Of a DNA stretch of 64,000 nt, positions 19,350 to 26,099 are shown piece by piece. This DNA is from an uncultured Mucilaginibacter sp. (GTDB lineage: Bacteria > Bacteroidota > Bacteroidia > Sphingobacteriales > Sphingobacteriaceae), in assembly GCA_913775265.1 (NCBI GenBank), contig CAJYJH010000056.1, forward strand, positions 1 to 64,000, given 5' to 3'. Made by a program: the position numbers and the translations under genes. Numbering within the stretch: position 1 is the stretch's first letter; every line of letters begins with the position of its first letter. The notes under the pieces were generated by a model, which did not search any database, was not told the origin of the DNA, and was given only the letters and a program-made list of their open reading frames with translations.

Positions 19350-20534
19350 CTACCTATCCAATTCCCCCAATACAAAATCAATCGACCCAATAATCGCAAT
19401 CAAATCAGCGATCATAATGCCTTTTGACATTTCGGAAATCACGGAAAGGTTATTAAAGCTTGGGCCGCGGGCTTTTACGCGGTAGGGGACTTCCGATTTA
19501 CCGTCGGTCATGAAGTAAAAACCCAGTTCGCCTTTAGAGCCTTCGCCGCGCATGTAATAGTCTTGCGCTTTTGGTGTTATTTTACGAGGTAACTTGGCGC
19601 GTGGGTCAAAGTCGGGCGTGCGTTTTAGTTCTTTTTGCAGGCGGTCGAGGCATTGCTCGATGATTTTTAGCGATTCGCCAATCTCGTCGACACGCACTTT
19701 ATTACGGTCCCAGCAGTCGCCTACGGTGCCCATCAGACCCTGGCCGCAAGGGATGTCAAAGTCCAGTTCGCCATAGGCCGAATAGTTATCGATGCGACGC
19801 AAATCCCACTTCAGGCCCGATCCGCGTAACATGGGCCCGGTGCAACCGTAATTAATAGCCACATCCAAAGGCAAAACACCCACGTTAGCTGTACGACTGA
19901 TGAAGATCTGGTTGTTGGTGAGCAACTCGTTCAGCTCTGCCATCTTGGGCTTAAAGTAATCTACAAACTCACGGCAACGTTCTTCAAAGCCTACGGGCAA
20001 GTCAAAAAACAGTCCACCAATCCAGATGTAATTGTACAGCATGCGCGAACCCGATGCCCACTCCAGCATGCCCATAATATGTTCGCGGTCGCGGAAACAC
20101 CACAAAAAGGGCGTAAAAGCACCGATATCAATACCGTAAGTTCCGATAGAGATGAGGTGCGAGGCAATACGATTCAGTTCGCATACCAACACGCGAATGT
20201 ATTCTACCCGTTTAGGGATGTCTTTGTCAATACCCAGCATGCGTTCAACACCCATCACCCAAACGTGGCTGTTATTCATTGACGATAAATAATCCAGCCT
20301 GTCGGTAAACGGAATGGTTTGTTGATAGGTGAGCGACTCGGCGTGCTTTTCAAAGCAGCGGTGCAAGTAACCGGCATGCGGGATCACTTCTTTCACAATC
20401 TCGCCGTCGGTAATCAGCTCCAGCCTTAACACACCGTGCGTAGAGGGGTGCTGCGGACCCATATTCAATACCATGTCCTGCGTGGCTGCGGCAGCTATTT
20501 TTTGATGATATCTTTCGAGTGCAGTGGTAGACAT
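19350..20534 (-). CDS. nuoD: NADH-quinone oxidoreductase subunit D
   Basis: A 394-residue hydrogenase-like subunit of complex I that forms the quinone pocket with Nuo[16 protein letters not shown] (the H-P-S-T-H loop of the quinone site), [16 protein letters not shown] and the terminal segment [13 protein letters not shown] are all standard. It follows nuoC by 62 bases on the minus strand, behind pdxH. This unit is about 12 kb from the nuoH-N operon and points the other way, so the complex I genes are split. It converges on the TPR gene. Confidence 0.96.
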   Translation of the reverse strand: MSTTALERYHQKIAAAATQDMVLNMGPQHPSTHGVLRLELITDGEIVKEVIPHAGYLHRCFEKHAESLTYQQTIPFTDRLDYLSSMNNSHVWVMGVERMLGIDKDIPKRVEYIRVLVCELNRIASHLISIGTYGIDIGAFTPFLWCFRDREHIMGMLEWASGSRMLYNYIWIGGLFFDLPVGFEERCREFVDYFKPKMAELNELLTNNQIFISRTANVGVLPLDVAINYGCTGPMLRGSGLKWDLRRIDNYSAYGELDFDIPCGQGLMGTVGDCWDRNKVRVDEIGESLKIIEQCLDRLQKELKRTPDFDPRAKLPRKITPKAQDYYMRGEGSKGELGFYFMTDGKSEVPYRVKARGPSFNNLSVISEMSKGIMIADLIAIIGSIDFVLGELDR

Positions 20535-20596
20535 GGTTGGTAGTTCAATAGTTTATTTTAAGTTATGCTCTTCCGGAATAGCGTTAAGAGCGTGTA

Positions 20597-21094
20597 TTAG
20601 TCTATTTTAATGCCCTTATAATACTCAGCGGCCTGATAATCTTTTCTTAACGGATAACCTTCCCAATCATCAGGCAAAAGAATGCGCCGAAGGTCGGGAT
20701 GATTTTCAAAGAAGATACCCACCAGGTCGTAAGCCTCGCGTTCGTGCCAGTCGGCCGTACGGTAAACTTCGGATATGCTTGGGAAAGATGGCAAGTCGTT
20801 CACATCGCGCCCGTGCTCTTTGCTAATCTTTAACGTTAGCTGCAACTGGTAGGGAATGGACGTTAAATGGTAAACCACCCCAAAGCGGTTAGCCGTAATG
20901 CCATAGTCCACGCCCGACAAACAAGCCAGAAAATCGAAGTAAGTAGCCGGGTTGTTGCGCAGCTCCAGACAAACATCGGCAATTCGGTCGGGCGCTATCA
21001 GTAATGCAGGTTGTAAGCCGCCGGTTTCTTCGCCGACAACTACCTCGACGCCAAAACGCTCTATCAGCAGTTCTTTAATGCCTTGAAACGTCAT
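20597..21094 (-). CDS. nuoC: NADH-quinone oxidoreductase subunit C
   Basis: A 165-residue subunit of the complex I peripheral arm. The signature WHEREAYDLVGIFFENHPDLRRIL and then PDDWEGYPLRKDY is the NuoC 30-kDa motif. Its ATG overlaps the pdxH stop codon by four bases (ATGA), so the two are co-translated. nuoD follows after 62 bases. NuoC is a separate protein here, not fused to NuoD. Confidence 0.95.
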   Translation of the reverse strand: MTFQGIKELLIERFGVEVVVGEETGGLQPALLIAPDRIADVCLELRNNPATYFDFLACLSGVDYGITANRFGVVYHLTSIPYQLQLTLKISKEHGRDVNDLPSFPSISEVYRTADWHEREAYDLVGIFFENHPDLRRILLPDDWEGYPLRKDYQAAEYYKGIKID

Positions 21095-21738
21095 GGTGCC
21101 AGTCTTACAATCTTCCAGTTATTTTTACCTGCATTTTTATATAAAATACGGTCGTGCAAACGGCTCGAGCGGCCCTGCCAAAACTCCACTAATTGCGGCT
21201 TTACAATATATCCGCCCCAAAAAGCAGGCTTGGGTATTTCTTTATCCTGGTATTCGGCTTCCAGTTGCTGCCATTTGCTTTCCAGCTCTTCTCTACCGGC
21301 AATTTCCTGGCTCTGCGGAGATACCAGTGCGCCCAACTGGCTGCCAATGGGACGTGAATGGAAATATTGTTCAGACTGTTCTTTGCTCAGTTTTTCAACC
21401 GTGCCTTCAATACGTACCTGGCGCTCTAATTGGCCCCAATTAAATATTAAAGCCGCACGCGGGTTTTTTGCCAGCTCCTTACCCTTACGGCTCAGGTAAT
21501 TGGTATAAAAGGCAAAACCCTGCTCGCTAAAACCCTTCAGTAACACAATACGTGCCGAGGGCATGCCGTTAACAGTAGCGGTAGCTAAAGTCATGGCGTT
21601 GGGCTCCCATATTTCGGCCTTCAGCGCTTCATCAAACCATTTTTCAAACTGTTTAACAGGGTTGGCAGCAACATCCTGTTCCAGCAGTGTGCTGGCACGG
21701 TAGTCTTGCCGCAGGTTTTGTATGTCTTTTAAATCCAT
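21091..21738 (-). CDS. pdxH: Pyridoxamine/pyridoxine 5'-phosphate oxidase
   Basis: A 215-residue FMN enzyme that makes pyridoxal 5'-phosphate. Visible signatures: NAMTLATATVNGMPSARIVLLKGF (FMN/substrate contact), FYTNYLSRKGKEL, the segment VRIEGTVEKLS and the C-terminal FWQGRSSRLHDR with LAP at the end, all standard. The open frame begins at 21768, but a TAAGTTTG promoter box at 21744-21751 sits inside that extension, so the ATG at 21738 (MDLKDIQNLR) is the start. It heads the pdxH-nuoC-nuoD operon. Confidence 0.93.
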   Translation of the reverse strand: MDLKDIQNLRQDYRASTLLEQDVAANPVKQFEKWFDEALKAEIWEPNAMTLATATVNGMPSARIVLLKGFSEQGFAFYTNYLSRKGKELAKNPRAALIFNWGQLERQVRIEGTVEKLSKEQSEQYFHSRPIGSQLGALVSPQSQEIAGREELESKWQQLEAEYQDKEIPKPAFWGGYIVKPQLVEFWQGRSSRLHDRILYKNAGKNNWKIVRLAP

Positions 21739-21743
21739 TGTTG

Positions 21744-21751
21744 CAAACTTA
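21744..21751 (-). promoter_or_regulatory. -7 box of the pdxH-nuoC-nuoD operon
   Basis: Minus-strand TAAGTTTG, a perfect TAnnTTTG match, ends five bases before the pdxH ATG. It fixes the pdxH start and implies a leaderless or nearly leaderless transcript. No -33 TTTG is seen at normal spacing. Confidence 0.55.
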
Positions 21752-21835
21752 CTAATTGCAAATATCATTTGCCGGTCAAAACCGTTAAATGAACATAATT
21801 TGCTCCCTTACGTTATAATGTTATAAATATACTCT

Positions 21836-22399
21836 ATGCTAAGTTCTATCTCACCGGCTGCAGGCCGTTTACTCATATCCGAACCCTTTATGATGGACCC
21901 CAACTTTAAGCGTTCGGTCATCATACTGGCAGAACACTCTGATGAAGGCACTTTAGGTTACGTACTTAACCACGTGAGCGAATTTAACTTAAGCGATGTA
22001 TTGCCCGATGTCTCGTATTCCGAACTGCCAGTTTACGTGGGCGGACCGGTAGCCAACAACACCCTGCACTTTATACACCGTTGCCCCGATAAAATTGAGG
22101 GCGGTATCGAAATTTGGGATGGCGTGTATTGGGGCGGAAATTACGAGCAGGTGAAAGAATTGGCATCAGCCTACCAGTTAACGCAAGACGAAATCAAATT
22201 TTTTGCGGGCTACTCGGGCTGGACACCCGGACAACTGGAAACAGAAATTGCAGAAGATACCTGGATTGTGGCCAATAAGTTTAACCCCGAAATTTTATTT
22301 ACCGAGGACGAACAAAACCTTTGGCGCGAGGTGGTTATAAGTCTGGGACAGCGTTATGCCCACATCGCAAACTTTCCGGAGAACCCGACTTTGAATTAG
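21836..22399 (+). CDS. YqgE/AlgH family protein
   Basis: A 187-residue cytosolic protein of the DUF179 (YqgE/AlgH) family. The family start PAAGRLLISEPFMMDPNFKRSVIILAEH and the following GTLGYVLN and VYVGGPV segments are intact. The C-terminal part contains FAGYSGWTPGQLETEI, the other conserved block. The biochemical role of the family is not established; AlgH was named for an effect on alginate regulation. It is divergent from pdxH and convergent with the kinase gene. Confidence 0.9.
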   Translation: MLSSISPAAGRLLISEPFMMDPNFKRSVIILAEHSDEGTLGYVLNHVSEFNLSDVLPDVSYSELPVYVGGPVANNTLHFIHRCPDKIEGGIEIWDGVYWGGNYEQVKELASAYQLTQDEIKFFAGYSGWTPGQLETEIAEDTWIVANKFNPEILFTEDEQNLWREVVISLGQRYAHIANFPENPTLN

Positions 22400-22430
22400 C
22401 AGTATATACTTGCAGATGAGCTTGTGCAGC

Positions 22431-22463
22431 AATACACGGTCTGCCTAAAACAAACCGTGTATT
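22431..22463. terminator. Hairpin between convergent YqgE and deoxynucleoside kinase genes
   Basis: Perfect 10-bp arms AATACACGGT (22431-22440) and ACCGTGTATT (22454-22463) with a 13-base loop. It overlaps the last codons of the kinase gene. There is no T-run on either side, so its terminator role is inferred from position. Confidence 0.5.
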
Positions 22464-23059
22464 TCGCGTTCAATCAAATTGATGATCGATCCTAAATCCT
22501 CGGAGTTGTTGGCAAAATCGAGGTTATCCATGTCTACTACCAGTAACTTGCCTAACTTATAATTAGCTATCCAGTTTTCGTACTTCTCGTTCAGTTTAGA
22601 CAAATAATCCAAGCGGATACCAATTTCGTACTCGCGGCCACGGCGGTGTATGTTACTTACCAGCTTTGGGATAGATGCCTTTAAGTACACCAGCAAATCG
22701 GGCGGGCTGATGAATGAGGTAATGTTTTCGAAGATGGACTGGTAGTTTTCAAAATCGCGGGTATCCATCAAATCCATATCGTGCAGGTTGGCTGCAAAAA
22801 TATAGGCATCCTCGTATATAGTACGATCCTGGATGATGTTTTTCTGGCTTTGCTGAATCTCGGTGATCTGCCTGAACCTGCTATTCAAGAAATAAATCTG
22901 CAGGTTAAAGCTCCAGCGCTTCATATCCTTATAAAAATCTTCCAGGTACGGATTGTTGTCCACCGCTTCGTATTGCGGTTCCCAGCCGTAATTTTTAGCC
23001 AGCAACCCGGTTAAGGTTGTTTTACCGGCACCAATATTTCCTACAATGGCAATGTGCAT
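22445..23059 (-). CDS. Deoxynucleoside kinase (dAdo/dGuo type)
   Basis: A 204-residue P-loop kinase of the deoxynucleoside kinase family, which salvages deoxynucleosides to monophosphates. The P-loop GNIGAGKTT is at residues 7-15, the segment QDRTIYEDAYIF carries the DRS/DRT-like catalytic loop, and HRRGREYE is the Arg-rich LID region. Substrate choice (adenosine or guanosine) cannot be read off by eye. It is preceded by a low-complexity repeat patch and trpS. Confidence 0.85.
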   Translation of the reverse strand: MHIAIVGNIGAGKTTLTGLLAKNYGWEPQYEAVDNNPYLEDFYKDMKRWSFNLQIYFLNSRFRQITEIQQSQKNIIQDRTIYEDAYIFAANLHDMDLMDTRDFENYQSIFENITSFISPPDLLVYLKASIPKLVSNIHRRGREYEIGIRLDYLSKLNEKYENWIANYKLGKLLVVDMDNLDFANNSEDLGSIINLIEREIHGLF

Positions 23060-23065
23060 ATGGTG

Positions 23066-23196
23066 AGTTGATGGTTATTAGTTAATGGTTGATAGATTAT
23101 GGGTAATAATAGATGGTTGATAGGTCTTAAAAGCGTTACACTGCTTGTTCAACTATGCCCCATCATCTATGAACCATGAACTATCAATTAATGGCT
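23066..23196. repeat. Intergenic low-complexity repeat with two opposed word arrays
   Basis: Between the kinase and trpS genes, variants of the words TGATGGTT, TTAATGGTTGATAG and ATGGTTGATAGG recur at 23066-23124. Their reverse complements (CATCATCTATGAACCATGAA, then CTATCAATTAATGGC) recur at 23161-23196. The two arrays flank about 36 unrelated bases, so the whole could fold into an imperfect large hairpin. Confidence 0.55.
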
Positions 23197-23198
23197 AT

Positions 23199-24194
23199 TT
23201 AAAAATTTCTAAACCCTATTATTTCACGTATTTCTCTGATGGTTTTTGATGCGCTTTCGCGGGCTTTGGCGGCACCAAAACGGGCTACCTGGCGCAAATA
23301 AGGCTGATCGTTGGCTATGTCGTTTATCTTTTCACGGATAGGTGAGGTTGCAATAATCATGTCTTCGGCCAGTTGCTTTTTAAAGTCGCCGTAACGGATC
23401 TGGCATTGGTTATATAAACCATCAAAATGTTGCAAGGTATCAGGCGTAGATACTACTTTCATCAAATCGAACAGGTTTTGTATCTCTGCCGGTTTTTCCT
23501 GGTTCTCAGTAGTCGGGCCACCATCGGTTACCGCTTTCATCACTTTTTTGCGGATTACTTCAGGACTGTCTGACAGGTAAACTGCATTGCCTTCGCCTTC
23601 CGATTTACCCATTTTACCTTTACCATCTAAGCCGGGTATTTTCACCAGCTTATCGCCATAGCTAAAAGCATAAGGCTCAGGAAAATACTCGTGGTTATAT
23701 AAACGGTTAAAGCGGTTACCAAAGGTGCGGGCCATCTCCAGGTGTTGTTCCTGGTCTTTGCCCACCGGCACTTTGGTTGCTTTGTGTATCAGTATGTCGG
23801 CAGCCATCAACACCGGGTAGGTAAGCAGGCCGGCATTTACGTTATCGGGGTTGGCGCGCACTTTATCTTTAAAGGATGTAGCGCGTTCCAACTCGCCTAA
23901 ATAGGCGTTCATGTTTAAGTACAGGTATAGTTCGGCTACCTCGGGTACGTCCGACTGCACGTAAATAGTAGCTTGTTCCGGGTCGATGCCTGCTGCCAGG
24001 TATTCTATCAAAACCTGTTTAACATTGCCATACAAATCACTTGGCGTAGGGTGAGTGGTAAGCGAGTGCAGATCGGCAATAAAAAAGTAACAATTGTACT
24101 CGTGCTGCATCTTAATAAAATTTTGGATAGCCCCATAATAGTTACCCAAATGCAGTTTGCCGGTTGACCGAATACCACTAACAACAGTTTCCAT
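23199..24194 (-). CDS. trpS: Tryptophanyl-tRNA synthetase
   Basis: A 331-residue class I synthetase that charges tRNA-Trp. The HIGH-type motif is GKLHLGNYYGA (residues 13-23), the KMSKS-type loop is GKGKMGKSEG near residues 191-200, and YPVLMAADILIHKATKVPVGKDQEQHLE, here read as two shorter blocks around PVLMAADIL and GKDQEQH, is the tryptophan site region. The length is normal for the bacterial enzyme. It diverges from plsC with 41 bases between start codons. Confidence 0.96.
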   Translation of the reverse strand: METVVSGIRSTGKLHLGNYYGAIQNFIKMQHEYNCYFFIADLHSLTTHPTPSDLYGNVKQVLIEYLAAGIDPEQATIYVQSDVPEVAELYLYLNMNAYLGELERATSFKDKVRANPDNVNAGLLTYPVLMAADILIHKATKVPVGKDQEQHLEMARTFGNRFNRLYNHEYFPEPYAFSYGDKLVKIPGLDGKGKMGKSEGEGNAVYLSDSPEVIRKKVMKAVTDGGPTTENQEKPAEIQNLFDLMKVVSTPDTLQHFDGLYNQCQIRYGDFKKQLAEDMIIATSPIREKINDIANDQPYLRQVARFGAAKARESASKTIREIREIIGFRNF

Positions 24195-24202
24195 AATGGG
24201 GG

Positions 24203-24210
24203 CGAAAGTA
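24203..24210 (-). promoter_or_regulatory. -7 box of trpS
   Basis: Minus-strand TACTTTCG, one mismatch from TAnnTTTG and identical to the box before the PurF-like gene. It ends eight bases before the trpS ATG. Confidence 0.4.
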
Positions 24211-24221
24211 CAGAAAATTTA

Positions 24222-24229
24222 TATTTTTG
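24222..24229 (+). promoter_or_regulatory. -7 box of plsC-gatC
   Basis: TATTTTTG, a perfect TAnnTTTG match, ends six bases before the plsC ATG at 24236. It lies back to back with the trpS box within a 41-base divergent gap. Confidence 0.45.
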
Positions 24230-24235
24230 AGCGCG

Positions 24236-24973
24236 ATGAAAAAACTATTAAAGAAACTGCACGCTCATTTTTACCGTTACAGCGTGGCTGTTTTCTTTTT
24301 TATGTTCTGGCCGTTTTTGTACTTCTTTTCGCGCAAGCCGGAGCGTTACCCGCAGATGAATTTTTTTAGAAAGGTGTGCGGTTTTTGCAGTTCGGCCATT
24401 TCGGGCATCTTTTATAATTTTATCTACGAAGAGCCTATCGACTGGAAACGGCCTTACATCATCTGCTCCAACCATACCTCCAACCTGGATATTTCGGCCA
24501 TGAGCATCCTGGTAAAAAACAACTTTTGTTTTATTGGTAAAGAGGAGTTGCTGAACAACCCGGTAACCAAGCTATTCTTTCAAACTATTGACATCCCCGT
24601 AAATCGCGATAGCAAAATGTCATCGTTTCGGGCTTTTAAAAGTGCGGCCGAGCGTTTGCAGCAGGGCATGAGCATGGTGATATTTCCGGAGGGGAAGATT
24701 CCCGATGATTACCCGCCGCAATTACATGAGTTTAAAAATGGCCCGTTCCGGCTGGCTATTGAGCATAAAATACCCATCATCCCCGTAACGTCGCTTAATA
24801 CTTGGCAAATGCTGTGGGATACCGGACTGGAGCGCGGCAGCAAGCCGGGTATTTGCCATATTTATGTGCATCGGCCTATTGAAACCGGTAATTTGACCGT
24901 GGCCGATGCAGATAGCCTACGCGATGAGGTTTACCAAATAATAAATACTAAGTTTGAAAACTATGCAAATTGA
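24236..24973 (+). CDS. 1-acyl-glycerol-3-phosphate acyltransferase (PlsC family)
   Basis: A 245-residue membrane-associated acyltransferase of phospholipid synthesis. The catalytic motif NHTSNLD (HxxxxD) lies near residues 81-87, and the second acyl-acceptor motif FPEGKIPDD near residues 155-163. A hydrophobic helix at the N-terminus (SVAVFFFMFWPFLYFFS) anchors it. The ATG at 24236 is used rather than a TTG three codons upstream. Its last 11 bases overlap the gatC start, suggesting coupled translation. Confidence 0.88.
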   Translation: MKKLLKKLHAHFYRYSVAVFFFMFWPFLYFFSRKPERYPQMNFFRKVCGFCSSAISGIFYNFIYEEPIDWKRPYIICSNHTSNLDISAMSILVKNNFCFIGKEELLNNPVTKLFFQTIDIPVNRDSKMSSFRAFKSAAERLQQGMSMVIFPEGKIPDDYPPQLHEFKNGPFRLAIEHKIPIIPVTSLNTWQMLWDTGLERGSKPGICHIYVHRPIETGNLTVADADSLRDEVYQIINTKFENYAN

Positions 24974-25256
24974 TAAAGATACCGTAGCTAAAATTGCGCA
25001 CCTGGCTCGCCTGGAGGTAACCGAACAGGAAACCGAAACCCTGGTAGGCGACATGAACAAGATACTGGACTTTATGGCCAAGCTTAACGAGGTAAATACC
25101 GACAACGTAGAGCCGCTAATTTACATGACCCAGGAAGTAAACGCCCTGCGTGATGATGTAGTGAAGCAAGACATCACCCATGAAGAAGCTTTGCTGAATG
25201 CGCCTGAGCAGGATGGCAAACACTTTTTAGTAGCTAAGGTGATTGAACGAAAGTAA
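24963..25256 (+). CDS. gatC: Asp/Glu-tRNA amidotransferase subunit C
   Basis: A 97-residue small subunit of GatCAB, which converts Glu-tRNA-Gln and Asp-tRNA-Asn to the amidated forms. The conserved pattern is VAKIAHLARLEVTEQE at the N-terminus and LRDDVV in the middle. The ATG at 24963 is preferred to an earlier start at 24954. It overlaps plsC by 11 bases in another frame. gatA and gatB are not in this window, which is usual for Bacteroidota. Confidence 0.93.
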   Translation: MQIDKDTVAKIAHLARLEVTEQETETLVGDMNKILDFMAKLNEVNTDNVEPLIYMTQEVNALRDDVVKQDITHEEALLNAPEQDGKHFLVAKVIERK

Positions 25257-25285
25257 GACGCATTTTTATAACATACACACCACCT

Positions 25286-25858
25286 ATGAAAACCGAAAAG
25301 GAGAAAATGCTATCGGGTGAATACTACCTGGCCAACGATCCGGAATTGCTGGCCGAGCGCACCAACTGCAAACGCTTATTACATAAATTAAATGTGACTG
25401 AGTACGTAGTGGGCGAGGGTACCCGTAAGGTGTTAGCCGAGCTCATACCCAATGCGCCCGCTAACTTATATATTGAGCCGCCTTTTCACTGCGATTACGG
25501 GTATAACATTACCTGCGGCGATAATGTGTACTTTAACGTAAACTGCGTGGTGCTGGATGTGATGCCGGTAACCATCGGCAGCAATGTGTTTTGTGCTCCC
25601 GGTGTGCAAATTTACACTGCCACCCACCCGCTGAATGCCGAGTTTAGGCGCAGTAAAGAAAACGCCGAACCCATAACCATTGGCGACGACTGTTGGATTG
25701 GCGGCGGCGCAATAATTTGTCCGGGGGTAAGTATTGGTTCGGGCTGTGTGATTGGTGCCGGTGCCGTAGTTACTAAAGATATACCTGCCAACTCGCTGGC
25801 GGTAGGCAACCCTGCCAAGGTGATCCGGAAATTGAACGAAGAGCCGGAGGAGAAGTAA
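25286..25858 (+). CDS. Maltose O-acetyltransferase-like sugar acetyltransferase
   Basis: A 190-residue left-handed beta-helix acetyltransferase of the Maa/NodL/LacA group. The N-terminal Mac domain reads KTEKEKMLSGEYYLANDPEL; the helix part contains the hexapeptide repeats and the catalytic His of YTATHPLN. The last turn GAGAVVTKDIPANSLAVGNPAKVIR is typical. It acetylates a sugar hydroxyl with acetyl-CoA in the cytosol; the in vivo sugar is unknown. It starts 29 bases after gatC. Confidence 0.9.
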   Translation: MKTEKEKMLSGEYYLANDPELLAERTNCKRLLHKLNVTEYVVGEGTRKVLAELIPNAPANLYIEPPFHCDYGYNITCGDNVYFNVNCVVLDVMPVTIGSNVFCAPGVQIYTATHPLNAEFRRSKENAEPITIGDDCWIGGGAIICPGVSIGSGCVIGAGAVVTKDIPANSLAVGNPAKVIRKLNEEPEEK

Positions 25859-25884
25859 TCGGACATTATTTAATATAAATATTT

Positions 25885-25918
25885 GGAAAGCAGATTCTTA
25901 AAGAGAAATTGCTTTTCC
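25885..25918 (+). terminator. Possible terminator of the acetyltransferase gene
   Basis: GGAAAGCA (25885-25892) pairs with TGCTTTTCC (25910-25918) with one bulged T; the loop is AU-rich. It lies 27 bases after the stop codon. The stem is short and there is no following T-run. Confidence 0.35.
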
Positions 25919-25981
25919 GCTTAACGAACTTAAATACACAGCGGGTTTCTTCATAAACCTACGACGCCTGAACCTTAATTA

Positions 25982-26039
25982 GAGTAACACGAATTTAAAA
26001 TAGCTCATTGCCAACACTTAAGCTGCTTTGGTGTTACTC
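25982..26039. repeat. Long-range inverted repeat before the PAS kinase gene
   Basis: GAGTAACAC (25982-25990) and GTGTTACTC (26031-26039) are perfect 9-bp arms separated by 40 bases. The right arm ends 60 bases before the kinase ATG at 26100. It could be a paired operator or an mRNA leader stem; neither is shown. Confidence 0.45.
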
Positions 26040-26099
26040 AATCTGTTCACCTCTGCTCATTTTTAAAATTTACGTAACTTTAACCTCTTTTTGAAGTAC

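Noticed and set aside
21739..21768. Longer N-terminus of pdxH
   Set aside because: A perfect -7 box lies inside it and homologues start at MDLKDI.
23066..23196. CRISPR array
   Set aside because: Words are short, variable and not regularly spaced; no spacer units or cas genes.
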